From the NCBI GenBank assembly GCA_902798365.1, contig CADBWP010000001.1, positions 39,344 to 103,343 of the forward strand: 64,000 nt of DNA, written 5' to 3'. The position numbers were made by a program, and so were the translations under genes. Shown piece by piece: positions 41,441 to 50,963 of the stretch. Source of the stretch: an uncultured Ruminococcus sp. (GTDB taxonomy: Bacteria; Bacillota; Clostridia; Oscillospirales; Acutalibacteraceae). A model generated the notes under the pieces. That model was not told where the DNA came from, did no database searches, and saw only the letters and a list, made by a program, of their open reading frames with translations. The stretch's first letter is position 1; the number at the start of each line of letters is the position of its first letter.

Positions 41441-42970
41441 ATGGTTGTAAGGTGCACAAGCTTCGGAATAAACGGAATAGACGGGTACAAGGTTGACGTT
41501 GAGGCGTCGGCGCGTCCCGGAATGCCCGCGTTCGATCTGGTAGGTCTTCCCGACGCGGCGGTAAAGGAAAGCAAGGACAGGGTGCGCAGCGCGCTGTCAA
41601 ACTGCGGGTTCAAGCTGCCCTCGGCTCACTTTGTTTTTAATCTTGCGCCCGCCGACATAAAAAAGGAAGGCCCCATATACGACCTTCCCATAACCGTAAA
41701 CCTGCTGACCCTGGCAGGGCACCTGCACGCCGACCTGTCGCAGAGCGCGTTTATAGGCGAGCTTTCGCTCAGCGGTGAGCTGAGAAGCGTAAACGGCGCG
41801 TTGCCCATGGTCATCACCGCGCGCGAGTGCGGAATAAAAAGGATATATGTGCCGCGAGCAAACGCAGGCGAGGCGGCGGTTGTTGAGGGCATAGAGGTTT
41901 ATCCCGTTCACCACATAGTTCAGCTGCGCGACCTGCTTGAGGGCAGGATTGAAATGGAGCCCGCAAAACCCGTCAGAGCGAATAATAATTCTTATTCGGA
42001 ATTATTACCCGACTTCTCCCAGGTAAAGGGACAGCTTGAGGTAAAACGCGCGGTAGAGATAGCCGCCGCGGGCGGTCACAACATTCTGCTGATAGGTCCT
42101 CCCGGCTCGGGCAAGAGTATGCTTGCAAAGCGCGTGCCCACCATTTTGCCCGACATGACCTTTGAGGAAATGATAGACACCACCAAAATACACTCCATCG
42201 CAGGTCAGCTTCACGGAGATGGGCTGATAACCCAAAGACCCTTCCGCGCCCCTCACCACACGGTTACGCCCGTGGGACTTGGCGGAGGCGGCACGGGCAG
42301 CATAAAGCCGGGCGAGGTGTCTCTTGCCCACCACGGCGTGCTGTTTTTGGACGAGCTGCCCGAGTTTTCGCGCTCGGCTCTTGAGGTTTTGCGCCAGCCG
42401 ATCGAGGACGGCACCATAACCATCTCGCGTTCGGGTCAGAACTGCACCTATCCCTGCTCGATCATGGTGGTTGCCGCCATGAACCCTTGTCCGTGCGGCT
42501 ACTTCGGCGACCCCACTCACACCTGCACCTGCGCGGAAGCTAAGATAAAGCGGTATCTTAACCGCGTGTCCGGTCCCCTGCTCGACCGCTTTGATATTCA
42601 GGTGGAGGTGCCGCCCGTAAAGTTTGAGGAGCTGAGAGCGACGGAGCAGTCGGAGAGCTCGCGCGAAATAAAGGAGCGCGTCAACGCTGCAAGGGAGCTG
42701 CAAAGAAAGCGGTTTGAAAAAAGCAAAACCACCTGCAATGCAAAAATAAACGCGTCGGAATTTGAGCGCTTCTGCAAAATTGACAGCGAGGCGGAAAAAA
42801 CGCTGAGGCGCTCGTTTGAAAAGCTCGGCTTTACCGCGCGCGCCTACAACCGCGTGCTCAAGGTGGCGCGGACGATAGCAGATTTGGAGAGGTCGGAGCT
42901 GATAATGTCGCATCATGTGCTTGAGGCGGTGCAGTACCGCAGCCTCGACCGCAAGTATTGGGCGGTGTGA
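41441..42970 (+). CDS. comM: YifB/ComM-family Mg-chelatase-like AAA ATPase
   Basis: The 509-residue protein has an N-terminal Lon-like substrate-type domain (about 1-165; FDLVGLPDAAVKESKDRVRSA), an AAA+ Mg-chelatase module (Walker A IGPPGSGKSMLAKRVP near 220, Walker B GVLFLDELPEFSR near 305) and the C-terminal part with a CPCGYFGDPTHTCTC Cys cluster. ComM is a hexameric helicase that extends D-loops during natural transformation. AAAGGGTGG precedes the ATG. It is a single-gene unit. Confidence 0.93.
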   Translation: MVVRCTSFGINGIDGYKVDVEASARPGMPAFDLVGLPDAAVKESKDRVRSALSNCGFKLPSAHFVFNLAPADIKKEGPIYDLPITVNLLTLAGHLHADLSQSAFIGELSLSGELRSVNGALPMVITARECGIKRIYVPRANAGEAAVVEGIEVYPVHHIVQLRDLLEGRIEMEPAKPVRANNNSYSELLPDFSQVKGQLEVKRAVEIAAAGGHNILLIGPPGSGKSMLAKRVPTILPDMTFEEMIDTTKIHSIAGQLHGDGLITQRPFRAPHHTVTPVGLGGGGTGSIKPGEVSLAHHGVLFLDELPEFSRSALEVLRQPIEDGTITISRSGQNCTYPCSIMVVAAMNPCPCGYFGDPTHTCTCAEAKIKRYLNRVSGPLLDRFDIQVEVPPVKFEELRATEQSESSREIKERVNAARELQRKRFEKSKTTCNAKINASEFERFCKIDSEAEKTLRRSFEKLGFTARAYNRVLKVARTIADLERSELIMSHHVLEAVQYRSLDRKYWAV

Positions 42971-43007
42971 CAGCTTATAATTATCACAATTTATTGTAGT
43001 TTAGATA

Positions 43008-43035
43008 TTTACAAACACAAAATATATGGTATAAT
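43008..43035 (+). promoter_or_regulatory. Promoter of the DUF1858-trmK-nif3 operon
   Basis: TTTACA (43008-43013), 16 bases, TATAAT (43030-43035), then CGGAGG and the ATG at 43069. Confidence 0.75.
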
Positions 43036-43068
43036 AAGAAAGATACAGAATAAACGGAGGTAAAAGTC

Positions 43069-43260
43069 ATGGAAATCACAAAGAACTCTATCATAGGCGA
43101 CGTGCTCGACAAGCACCCCGAGACCGCACAGCTCTTTTTCAGCATAGGCATGCATTGTCTGGGCTGTCCCGCATCGCGCGGAGAGACCATTGAGCAGGCG
43201 TGCATGGTTCACGGAGCGGACGCCGACGCGCTTGTAAAGGCTCTGAACGAAGCCGTCTGA
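43069..43260 (+). CDS. DUF1858 redox-disulfide domain protein
   Basis: The 63-residue protein is a DUF1858 domain (TIGR03980 type; SIIGDVLDKHPETAQLFFSIG) with the CLGCPASRGETIEQAC Cys pattern, seen next to hybrid cluster proteins or as a stand-alone redox module. The CxxC may form a disulfide or hold a metal. GGAGG precedes the ATG, and the stop shares one base with the trmK start. Confidence 0.9.
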   Translation: MEITKNSIIGDVLDKHPETAQLFFSIGMHCLGCPASRGETIEQACMVHGADADALVKALNEAV

Positions 43261-43925
43261 TGAGCACTCAGGCAAATTTGGATAACAGGCTGAGGCTTTG
43301 CGCGGAATTTGTCCGCCCGGACTCGCGGCCGGCTGACATCGGCACAGACCATGCGTATCTTCCCGTGTGGCTGTGCCGAAACGGTATATGCCCCTCGGCA
43401 ATAGCAGCCGACATAAATCCCGAACCCCTTAAGCGCGGCAGAGAAACCGTTGTGCAGGCAGGCATGAGCGGAGTTGTCGAGCTGCGGCTGAGCGACGGAC
43501 TGTCCGCCATAGGCGAGGGCGAGGCGGACGACATAATAATCGCGGGCATGGGCGGTGAGCTTATCGCAAAAATCATCGCGGACTGCCCCTATGCCAAGCG
43601 CGGAGACCTGCGCTTTATTTTGCAGCCCATGACGCGCAGCGAGGCGCTTATAAAATACCTTTGCAGCGAGGGCTTTGAGATAATAAGGCAGGACTGCTGC
43701 GAGGCGTCAGGCAAGGTTTACACCGTGCTGTGCGTGAGCTTTTCGGGAAAACCGCAGCCCTGCGGCGAACTGTTCCCCTACACGGGAAGGCTGAAGCCCG
43801 CCGAAAACGAAATGCACCGCCGATTTATTGAAAAAAACATTTCGCGGCTGCGCAAGATGGCGGCAGGCGATGAAAAATACAAAGCTATTGCAGACAGACT
43901 GGAGGCCTTGTGTGACAACGGTTAA
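43260..43925 (+). CDS. trmK: tRNA (adenine(22)-N1)-methyltransferase
   Basis: The 221-residue SAM-dependent methyltransferase shows RPADIGTDHAYLPVWL near residue 25, DIIIAGMGGELIAKI near 90 and ILQPMTRSEALIKYL, the signature of the TrmK (YqfN) family, which modifies A22 in the D-loop of tRNAs. The start at 43260 (TGATG junction) is preferred over an open frame upstream inside the DUF1858 gene. It overlaps the Nif3-like gene by 14 bases, as commonly seen for the yqfN-yqfO pair. Confidence 0.93.
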   Translation: MSTQANLDNRLRLCAEFVRPDSRPADIGTDHAYLPVWLCRNGICPSAIAADINPEPLKRGRETVVQAGMSGVVELRLSDGLSAIGEGEADDIIIAGMGGELIAKIIADCPYAKRGDLRFILQPMTRSEALIKYLCSEGFEIIRQDCCEASGKVYTVLCVSFSGKPQPCGELFPYTGRLKPAENEMHRRFIEKNISRLRKMAAGDEKYKAIADRLEALCDNG

Positions 43926-44670
43926 GGATATTCTGGACTTTTTTGAGGAGCTTGCTCCCGTTGATCTGGCTATGGATTTTGACAACTGCGGACTTCTTGC
44001 AGGCAACAAATACCGCGAAATAAGCCGTGTGCTGCTTTCGCTGGATATAACCCCCGAGGTGGTGCTTGAGGCTGTTGAGAACGGCTGCGAGCTGATAATC
44101 AGCCACCACCCGGTCATTTTTCAGCCGCTTAAAAGGCTTGACGAGGGCTCTGCGCCCTATCTTTTGGCAAAGCACGGCATAGCCGCCGTGTGTATGCACA
44201 CCAACCTCGATTTGTCCGAGAGCTTCGGCGTAAACCTCTGTCTTGCCGAGGCGATAGGCGCTAAAAACGTGAGAAAAAGCGCCATTGGCGAATGTCTGTT
44301 TACGGGCGAGCTGGAGCATGAGCTGCCTGCAGAGGTTTTCGCCGCCATGGTAAAAAAGGCGCTGGGCTGCGAGGGTCTGCGCTATACCTGCGCAAAACCC
44401 GCGGTAAAGACCGTCGCCGTGTCGTCGGGCTCGGGCGGAGGCGAGATATTTGCCGCCGCTGCGGAGGGCGCCGACGTGCTTGTTACGGGCGAGATAAAGC
44501 ACCACGAGATAAACGCCGCAAACGAGCTTGGGGTGAACATAATAGACGCAGGTCACTTTAAAAGTGAGGATGTTGTAATTTTACCGCTGAAAAAACGGTT
44601 GAGCGAGTGTTTTCCCGCAATTATATTTACAAAATCGAAAAATTATTCCGATAAAGTAAAATATCTTTAA
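43912..44670 (+). CDS. Nif3-like dinuclear metal centre protein
   Basis: The 252-residue protein is of the Nif3/YqfO family: LDFFEELAPVDLAMDFDNCG near the start, LIISHHPVIF (metal ligands), CMHTNLD, and VTGEIKHHEINAA near the end. Such proteins form toroidal hexamers with two metals per subunit; a role as GTP cyclohydrolase type I or hydrolase has been proposed but is unsettled. The GTG at 43912 with GGAGG seven bases before is taken as start; the upstream extension overlaps trmK. No inserted PII-like domain is present. Confidence 0.9.
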   Translation: MTTVKDILDFFEELAPVDLAMDFDNCGLLAGNKYREISRVLLSLDITPEVVLEAVENGCELIISHHPVIFQPLKRLDEGSAPYLLAKHGIAAVCMHTNLDLSESFGVNLCLAEAIGAKNVRKSAIGECLFTGELEHELPAEVFAAMVKKALGCEGLRYTCAKPAVKTVAVSSGSGGGEIFAAAAEGADVLVTGEIKHHEINAANELGVNIIDAGHFKSEDVVILPLKKRLSECFPAIIFTKSKNYSDKVKYL

Positions 44671-44708
44671 TATTTGCCCCCTTTTCGGCGGCGATAAGCA
44701 AATTTTTA

Positions 44709-44737
44709 TTGCATAATCAGTTACAATTTGATATAAT
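44709..44737 (+). promoter_or_regulatory. trmB promoter
   Basis: TTGCAT (44709-44714), 17 bases, TATAAT (44732-44737). Confidence 0.75.
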
Positions 44738-44770
44738 GATATGAAATGATTGTTTATAATTAGAGGCATT

Positions 44771-45445
44771 ATGAGAATAAGAAAGAAGAAATGGGCTGAA
44801 CCCGAGCTTAGCGTCTGCGACTTCTATGTTAAGAACCCCGAGGAGCACGCCGGCAAATGGAGCGATGCGTTTGAAAAACGTCAGCCGCTTTATCTTGAAA
44901 TAGGCTGCGGCAAGGGCGGCTTTGCGGGGCAGTTTGCGCTGCAAAACCCCGACAAAAACCTTATTGCCGTTGACATCAAGGTGGATATGCTGGGCGTAGG
45001 CAGGCGAACCATAGTAAAGCTGTTTGAGGAAAGCGGCAAGACCGCAGACGACGTGAAGAATCTGCTGCTTGTAAAATACAACGTTGAACAGCTTGACAAA
45101 ATCATCACCCCCGAGGACAGGATAGAAACGCTGTTTATTAACTTCTGCAACCCGTGGCCGCGCCTTAAGCACAAAAAGCGCAGGCTCACCTATCACAAAA
45201 AGCTTGAGATGTACAAGCGTTTTTTGACCCCCGGCGCGGAGATTCGCTTTAAGACCGACGACGACGAGCTGTTTGACGAAAGCATTGAGTATTTTGAGCA
45301 GACGGGCTATGAGATAACCTGCCTTACCCGCGACCTGCACAACAGCGATGTGACCGGCAACATTGTCACCGAGCACGAGCGGATGTTCTCGGAAGAGGGC
45401 AAAAAAATCAAATTTCTGACTGCAAGGGTAAAACAAGACCGATAA
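44771..45445 (+). CDS. trmB: tRNA (guanine(46)-N7)-methyltransferase
   Basis: The 224-residue methyltransferase makes m7G46 in the tRNA variable loop. SAM-binding LYLEIGCGKGGFAGQFA near residue 50, NLIAVDIKVDMLGVG, and the catalytic INFCNPWPRLKHKKRR are diagnostic. The ATG at 44771 is chosen with GAGG just before it; an in-frame TTG 21 bases upstream is at the predicted transcription start. A lipoprotein gene follows by 14 bases. Confidence 0.95.
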   Translation: MRIRKKKWAEPELSVCDFYVKNPEEHAGKWSDAFEKRQPLYLEIGCGKGGFAGQFALQNPDKNLIAVDIKVDMLGVGRRTIVKLFEESGKTADDVKNLLLVKYNVEQLDKIITPEDRIETLFINFCNPWPRLKHKKRRLTYHKKLEMYKRFLTPGAEIRFKTDDDELFDESIEYFEQTGYEITCLTRDLHNSDVTGNIVTEHERMFSEEGKKIKFLTARVKQDR

Positions 45446-45459
45446 AAGGAGGGATCGCG

Positions 45460-46794
45460 GTGAAGCTTAAGCGTGCCGCCGCAGCGGCGCTGTGTGCCGC
45501 TGTCTGCATGTCGACAGGCGGATGCAGTCTGACCGACCTGAGCACCGACGAGATGCTGCGTCCTCCAAAAACCATGGGCGACGAGGCTGAGATAGAACAG
45601 CTTATTTCCAAGACCGCGCCCAGGGGATATACTCTTAAATACCCCAAAAACGGAAGCTATCGCAGCGCGATTATAATGAACGACCTTGACGGCGACGACG
45701 TTAAGGAGGCTATTGCGTTTTTCCGCGAAAAGGACAACACCACGGGCGTGCACATGCTTGTGATGTATGAGAACGAGGGCGACTGGAACATTTCCGCCGA
45801 CTTTGTGACCGAGACCACGGACGTGGATTGCGTGGATTTTGCGGACATCGACGACAAGCCCGGGCTTGAGATACTTGCGGGCTACTCCACCTACACCACA
45901 AACATGAGCTTTTTGTCCTGCTATACCTACTCGGGCGGCAAAACCGACACCATAGAATCGGGGCAGAACTATTCCGCGTTTTACTGCGGAAGCCTTGATT
46001 CGGGCGGCAAAAGCAAGGTGATCACCCTTACGCTTTTCAGCCCCGACAACGAGGCAAAGGCGACTCTGCTTGAATACAACAGCGGACGCAGCGCCATATA
46101 CGCCAAGGCGTCGGCGCCGATGGATCCAAACGTTGTAAGCTACAAAAACGTTATAATATCGGATCTGGGCGAGGGTATAAAGGGCATTGTGGTTGACGGC
46201 GCCTACTCAAACGACGAGCTTAACACACAGGTGATCTACTTTAACAAGGAGCTCGCCGTGCTCAAAAATCCGCTGCACAAGGAAAAGACCCGCAATCCAA
46301 CCCAGCGAAGCAGCCCGGTTTTATCCGCCGATATAGGCAACGATATGATAATTGAGATACCCACCGTGGCGACCCTGCCGTTCAGCGACGCGGGCGGAGC
46401 CTTTACAGCCGCCGACCAGGTGGTGTGGAACACCTTCAGCGCAAAAAACGAGGCTCTGGCGCCTCAGAAGCGCACGGTGGCAAACTACAGCTACGGCTAC
46501 ACGCTTAAGATCCCCGAAAACTGGAAGGCAGGCACCTTTACCGCCCTGCTCAACGAGAGCGGAAGCGTGATGACGCTTTGCGAGTGGAAAGACGGCGCGC
46601 CCGGGCAAAAGCTGTTTGACGTGCGCGTGTTCAGGGTAGCCGACTGGGATCAGGGCAAGGACATAGACGGCTATCAGCTTATTTACAAGGACAACCTGTA
46701 CGCCTACGCGTTTATCGGCTACGGCGCCGAAAGCGAGCTTTCGGTTGACGACAACGAAATCAAAACCGCCTTTTCGCTTTTGAACAGCAAATAG
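45460..46794 (+). CDS. Lipoprotein with VCBS/FG-GAP-like calcium motif
   Basis: The 444-residue protein has a lipoprotein signal (about 1-22; lipobox STGGC). An N-terminal half contains NDLDGDDVKEAIAF and DIDDKPGLEIL, calcium-loop motifs like FG-GAP/VCBS propeller blades. The C-terminal part (about 330-444) with YSYGYTLKIPENW resembles a PsbP-like lobe of unknown role. The GTG start follows AAAGGAGGG. It sits 14 bases after trmB and 51 bases before a two-component system, for which it could be an outside sensor or accessory; this link rests on position only. Confidence 0.75.
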   Translation: MKLKRAAAAALCAAVCMSTGGCSLTDLSTDEMLRPPKTMGDEAEIEQLISKTAPRGYTLKYPKNGSYRSAIIMNDLDGDDVKEAIAFFREKDNTTGVHMLVMYENEGDWNISADFVTETTDVDCVDFADIDDKPGLEILAGYSTYTTNMSFLSCYTYSGGKTDTIESGQNYSAFYCGSLDSGGKSKVITLTLFSPDNEAKATLLEYNSGRSAIYAKASAPMDPNVVSYKNVIISDLGEGIKGIVVDGAYSNDELNTQVIYFNKELAVLKNPLHKEKTRNPTQRSSPVLSADIGNDMIIEIPTVATLPFSDAGGAFTAADQVVWNTFSAKNEALAPQKRTVANYSYGYTLKIPENWKAGTFTALLNESGSVMTLCEWKDGAPGQKLFDVRVFRVADWDQGKDIDGYQLIYKDNLYAYAFIGYGAESELSVDDNEIKTAFSLLNSK

Positions 46795-46845
46795 GCGGCT
46801 CGGAATATAACGATTATCTAAAATTAATTATACGGAGGCTTTGAA

Positions 46846-47553
46846 ATGAAGAAAATTCTTGTGTGCGAGGACGAATCCGCTATACGCGACTTTGTCGTTA
46901 TCAACCTGACACGTGCGGGCTACGACGTTGTTGAAGCCGACTGCGGCGAAACGGCGCTTAAAAAATACGAGGAGCACGAGGGCGACTTTGACATCGCCAT
47001 TCTTGACGTTATGATGCCGGGCATAGACGGGTTTCAGGTTTGCAAGGAGCTTAGAAACCGCAACGGCGGCATAGGAATAATCATGCTTTCGGCAAAAACC
47101 CAGGAAATGGACAAGGTGACGGGTCTTATGCTGGGCGCCGACGACTATGTTGCAAAGCCCTTCTCCCCCAGCGAGCTGCTGGCGCGCGTTGATTCGCTGT
47201 ACAGGCGCGTGGCTCTTGCACAGCAAAACGCCGAAAACAACTTTAAAGAGGAGCTTAAGTCGGGCGAGTTCACTCTTAACCTGCGCAACCGAGCCCTGCT
47301 TAAGTCGGGCAAGATGATAGAGCTTACCCAGGTGGAGTTTCAGATAATGGAATACTTCTTCTCTAACCCCGGCACGGCGCTTGACAGAATAGATATTCTC
47401 AACCACGTTTGGGGCGACGCCTATGTGGGCGAGGACAAGATAGTTGACGTTAACATACGCAGGCTGAGGATGAAGGTAGAGGACGAGCCGTCCAACCCCA
47501 GACACATAATCACCGTATGGGGTCTGGGCTACAAATGGGACGCCGGCGAATAA
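46846..47553 (+). CDS. OmpR/PhoB-family response regulator
   Basis: The 235-residue regulator has a receiver domain (about 1-120: acidic pocket EDES, phospho-acceptor Asp in AILDVMMPG, Lys in AKPFSP) and a winged-helix trans-activation domain (about 135-233: SGEFTLNLRNRALL, VDVNIRRLRMKVE, VWGLGYKW). ACGGAGG precedes the ATG. It forms a pair with the histidine kinase 33 bases downstream. Targets are unknown; the neighbouring lipoprotein suggests an envelope signal. Confidence 0.95.
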   Translation: MKKILVCEDESAIRDFVVINLTRAGYDVVEADCGETALKKYEEHEGDFDIAILDVMMPGIDGFQVCKELRNRNGGIGIIMLSAKTQEMDKVTGLMLGADDYVAKPFSPSELLARVDSLYRRVALAQQNAENNFKEELKSGEFTLNLRNRALLKSGKMIELTQVEFQIMEYFFSNPGTALDRIDILNHVWGDAYVGEDKIVDVNIRRLRMKVEDEPSNPRHIITVWGLGYKWDAGE

Positions 47554-47586
47554 GCCGCAGCAGCATGATTACGGTAAGGAGTTGGC

Positions 47587-49056
47587 ATGATGTTCAAGGG
47601 TATAACCAGGCGCTGGATGCTTAACACGCTCAGCGTCATAGTTACCATTATCATTCTAATAACAGCCATACTCATCTTTGCCGTGACCTATGTTTTTCAG
47701 TCGCAGGTCGAGCAGGAGCTTCACGCCGCTTCAAGCGAGCTGAGCATGGTTTTCTCGGGCTTTAAAGGCGAAAGCACGGCTGCCTTTAATTCCGCCGCAC
47801 GCGACTACATAGAGAATTACGAAAAAAAAGAACAGATGGGCGTTATGGTGCTGAACGCCTCTGGGCGCGTTATCCTCACCTCTACGGGCTTTATCCCCTC
47901 CGAGGACGAGGCGATGAACGACTTTGAGGAAGCCAAGAAGAGCAGCGAGGGCTACGCCTTCTGGCGCGGCAGGCTGTTGTCGGGCGAGCACGCAATGAGC
48001 GAAACACGGCTTGTCACCGACGAAAACAACAACGTCATAGGCGCCATACGATACATAGTGTCGCTGGAGCCCGCAAGAAGCCGTATTCTTGTGATAAGCG
48101 CCATAATAATAGTGTTCGGGCTGGTGGTCATCGCGCTTGTGGTGCTGTCGGGGCTTATGTTCATACGCTCCATAGTAAAGCCCATCCGAAGGCTGTCGGA
48201 GACCGCCGCGCAAATAGCGCAGGGCGACTTTTCCGCCTCGGAAAACATCGAGCACAAGTACGACGACGAAATAGGCGACCTGTGCGACGCGGTCAGCGAC
48301 ATGGCAAAGGACTTGCAGACCACCGAGCAGATGAAAAACGACTTTATCTCCCGTGTATCTCACGAGCTGCGCACACCTCTCACCGCCATAAAGGGCTGGG
48401 CTGAGACCATGCAGCTGAGCGAACGCGGCACGCTTGACAGGCGAACCTTTGACCGCGGCATGGGAGTTATTATAAAAGAGAGCGGCAGGCTTACCGGTAT
48501 TGTTGAGGAGCTGCTCGACTTTGGAAGGATACAAAGCGGCAGAATGGTGCTTATGAACGAAAAGATAGACATTCTTGCCGAGTTTGACGAAACGGTGTAT
48601 ATGCTTAAGGAGCGCGCCGCCGAGGAGGGCATCCACCTGCTGTACGACGAGCCCGACGTGGTTTATCCGCCGGTATATGGCGACAGAAACAGGCTGCGTC
48701 AGGTGTTTTTGAACGTTCTTGACAACGCGCTTAAATACACGCCAAAGGGCGGCGTTGTGGCTGCGCAGGTTATCTACACCAAGGACGACCCGGACGTTAT
48801 CAAGATAGTGGTGACCGACACGGGCTGCGGCATCTCTGCCGAGGATCTGCCCAAGGTAAAGGAAAAGTTCTTTAAGGCAAACCAAACCGTGGGAGGCTCG
48901 GGCATAGGGCTTGCCGTTGCCGACGAGATAATGAACCTTCACCACGGTTCGCTTAAGATAGAGAGCGGCGAGGGCGTGGGCACTACCGTGACCCTGACCT
49001 TCCCCGTTTATAAAGAGGGCGGGGCAAAGCCCATGCCCGACAGCGTAAAGCTGTGA
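47587..49056 (+). CDS. Membrane sensor histidine kinase
   Basis: The 489-residue kinase has two membrane helices (about 13-38 and 168-195) flanking an outer sensor domain of about 130 residues (PAS/Cache-like by length), a HAMP linker (about 195-250), a HisKA domain with the phosphorylated His in SRVSHELRTPLTAIKGW near 260 and a HATPase domain (FLNVLDNALKYTPKGG, DTGCGIS, GGSGIGLAVADEI). It resembles the WalK/PhoR/ResE class. It follows its response regulator and precedes yqhQ. Confidence 0.95.
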   Translation: MMFKGITRRWMLNTLSVIVTIIILITAILIFAVTYVFQSQVEQELHAASSELSMVFSGFKGESTAAFNSAARDYIENYEKKEQMGVMVLNASGRVILTSTGFIPSEDEAMNDFEEAKKSSEGYAFWRGRLLSGEHAMSETRLVTDENNNVIGAIRYIVSLEPARSRILVISAIIIVFGLVVIALVVLSGLMFIRSIVKPIRRLSETAAQIAQGDFSASENIEHKYDDEIGDLCDAVSDMAKDLQTTEQMKNDFISRVSHELRTPLTAIKGWAETMQLSERGTLDRRTFDRGMGVIIKESGRLTGIVEELLDFGRIQSGRMVLMNEKIDILAEFDETVYMLKERAAEEGIHLLYDEPDVVYPPVYGDRNRLRQVFLNVLDNALKYTPKGGVVAAQVIYTKDDPDVIKIVVTDTGCGISAEDLPKVKEKFFKANQTVGGSGIGLAVADEIMNLHHGSLKIESGEGVGTTVTLTFPVYKEGGAKPMPDSVKL

Positions 49057-49087
49057 TTTGTGCAAGGCATATGAAAGGATTGTGACT

Positions 49088-50092
49088 ATGGCTTCAAAAA
49101 CCAAAAAAATCACTTCTATCGGCGGAAGCGCGCTGATAGAGGGCATTATGATGCGCGGACCCAAAAAGAGCACGGTCTGCGTAAGAGTCGGCGAGGACGA
49201 GATATACAGCGAAGACGTAAAGATAAACATGCTCGCCGACAAATCCAAGTTTTTCAGGGTTCCGTTTATAAGGGGCTTTGCGGGGCTTATCGACTCGATG
49301 CGCCTCAGCTACAAGTCGCTTATGCTCTCGGCAGACAAGGCGATAGACGCCGCCGAGATCGAGGAGGAGCCGTCAAAATTTGAAAAATGGCTCGACGAAA
49401 AGTTCGGCGACAAGCTTGTTAAGGTGATCATGGTGATCGCCTCTGTTTTGGGTGTGGCGATAGCGATAGGGCTTTTCTTCTTCCTCCCCTCCTTCCTGTT
49501 TGATTTGTGCGGCAACTTTATTCCCGCGTTCAGGCAGGCGGAGGACGGCGCCAACATCGAGATGGTTCGCCTTTGGAAGTCGATTTTTGAGGGCGTGCTG
49601 AAAATAGTACTGTTCTTGGGCTACATACTTGTTGTTTCGCGCATGAGCGATATGAAGCGCGTGTTCATGTATCACGGCGCAGAGCACAAAACTATATTCT
49701 GCTATGAAAACGAAGAGGAGCTGACCGTTGAGAACGTGAAAAAGCAGACCCGCTTTCACCCGCGCTGCGGAACCAGCTTCATGGTAATAATGCTTATACT
49801 GGGCATAGTGATAGGCTTGTTTGTGCCGGCTCAGCCCTTTGGCGTCGCGTTTTTGCGCCCCGTGTTCAAAATTCTGCTGATACCCGTGACCTGCGGCATC
49901 GGCTACGAGCTTATAAAGCTGTGCGGACGGCACGACAACGCTTTTACAAGGATAATCGCCGCTCCCGGACTTTGGGCGCAGCGCATAACCACCAGGGAAC
50001 CCGACGAAAAAATGATAGAAGTGGCAATAAAGGCGATTGAGGCGGTAATTCCCGAGGACGGCTCCGACATAGTTAAAAACTGCGGATGCTAA
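49088..50092 (+). CDS. DUF1385 membrane protein (YqhQ family)
   Basis: The 334-residue protein matches YqhQ: IGGSALIEGIMMRGPK near the start, FFRVPFIRGFAGLIDSM, the conserved MYHGAEHKTIFCYE near residue 200 and HPRCGTSFM. Four to five membrane helices are predicted. The conserved His/Glu/Cys cluster suggests a metal site; function is unknown. The start at 49088 follows AAAGGA. The prmC start lies inside its last codons, so both are coupled, an arrangement seen in many Clostridia. Confidence 0.92.
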   Translation: MASKTKKITSIGGSALIEGIMMRGPKKSTVCVRVGEDEIYSEDVKINMLADKSKFFRVPFIRGFAGLIDSMRLSYKSLMLSADKAIDAAEIEEEPSKFEKWLDEKFGDKLVKVIMVIASVLGVAIAIGLFFFLPSFLFDLCGNFIPAFRQAEDGANIEMVRLWKSIFEGVLKIVLFLGYILVVSRMSDMKRVFMYHGAEHKTIFCYENEEELTVENVKKQTRFHPRCGTSFMVIMLILGIVIGLFVPAQPFGVAFLRPVFKILLIPVTCGIGYELIKLCGRHDNAFTRIIAAPGLWAQRITTREPDEKMIEVAIKAIEAVIPEDGSDIVKNCGC

Positions 50093-50931
50093 AGGACGAA
50101 TACATAGTCTGCCGCAACAGGCTGAGAGAAGGCGGTATTCCCGACGCGGGCTTTGAGGCGGTATGCATAATCGAGCACGCCACAGGCTGCGGCAGAGCGG
50201 CGCAGATAGCTCACGGCGACAGAGCTGTGACCGACGCGGAAAAGGCCGTAATTGATCATATCACCGAAGAAAGGCTTAAGCGCTTTCCGCTTCAATATCT
50301 GCTGGGCACGCGGCAATTTTTCGGCTTTGATTTTGCCGTCGGCGAGGGTGTGCTCATCCCGCGCGACGACACCGAGGTGGCAGTAGGGCTGTGCCTTGAT
50401 TACCTTAAAGACAAGGGCGGAGCAAAGGCAGTCGATCTGTGCGCCGGCAGCGGAGCCATAGCGGTCGCGCTTTCAAAGCTTACTGCGGCGGAGGTAACCG
50501 CTGTTGAATTGAGCGACAAGGCGTTTTATTTTCTTGAGAAGAATATTAAAGACAACGGCACGGCAGTTAAAGCAATAAAAGGCGATGTGTTCACCTGCCA
50601 CAGCGGTTTTGCCGACGCAAGCCTTGACCTTATCGTGTCAAACCCGCCCTATATAAAGCGCGGCGAGCTGCCCGGCTTGCAGGCGGAGGTTTTGCACGAA
50701 CCGAAAATGGCGCTGGACGGCGGCGAAAGCGGACTTGACTTTTACCGTGCGATAACGCGCGACTGGAGCCGCAAGCTGAAAAACGGCGGCGCACTTGTGT
50801 TTGAGCTTGGCGAGGAGCAGGCGGACGATGTGGCGCGGATGATGACGGCACAGGGCTTTGTGAATATCCGCTGCGAAAACGACATTGGCGGCACGCAAAG
50901 GGCTATAATCGGTACAATGCTCCGAAAATAG
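50086..50931 (+). CDS. prmC: Peptide chain release factor N5-glutamine methyltransferase
   Basis: The 281-residue enzyme methylates the Gln of the GGQ motif in release factors RF1 and RF2 (prfB is at 26973). It has an N-terminal helical domain, the substrate-contact RFPLQYLLGTRQFFG near 65, VLIPRDDTEV, the SAM loop VDLCAGSGAIAVAL and the catalytic SNPPYIKRGE near 185. The ATG overlaps the end of yqhQ by 7 bases. Confidence 0.95.
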   Translation: MLKDEYIVCRNRLREGGIPDAGFEAVCIIEHATGCGRAAQIAHGDRAVTDAEKAVIDHITEERLKRFPLQYLLGTRQFFGFDFAVGEGVLIPRDDTEVAVGLCLDYLKDKGGAKAVDLCAGSGAIAVALSKLTAAEVTAVELSDKAFYFLEKNIKDNGTAVKAIKGDVFTCHSGFADASLDLIVSNPPYIKRGELPGLQAEVLHEPKMALDGGESGLDFYRAITRDWSRKLKNGGALVFELGEEQADDVARMMTAQGFVNIRCENDIGGTQRAIIGTMLRK

Positions 50932-50963
50932 ATTTTCTGTTCGATAATTATTTTCGCGTTTTA

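Noticed and set aside
47731-49248. Long open frame (505 codons) on the minus strand
   Set aside because: It lies entirely opposite the histidine kinase, yields low-complexity His/Ala/Tyr-rich protein typical of antisense frames in GC-rich third positions, and has no ribosome binding site.
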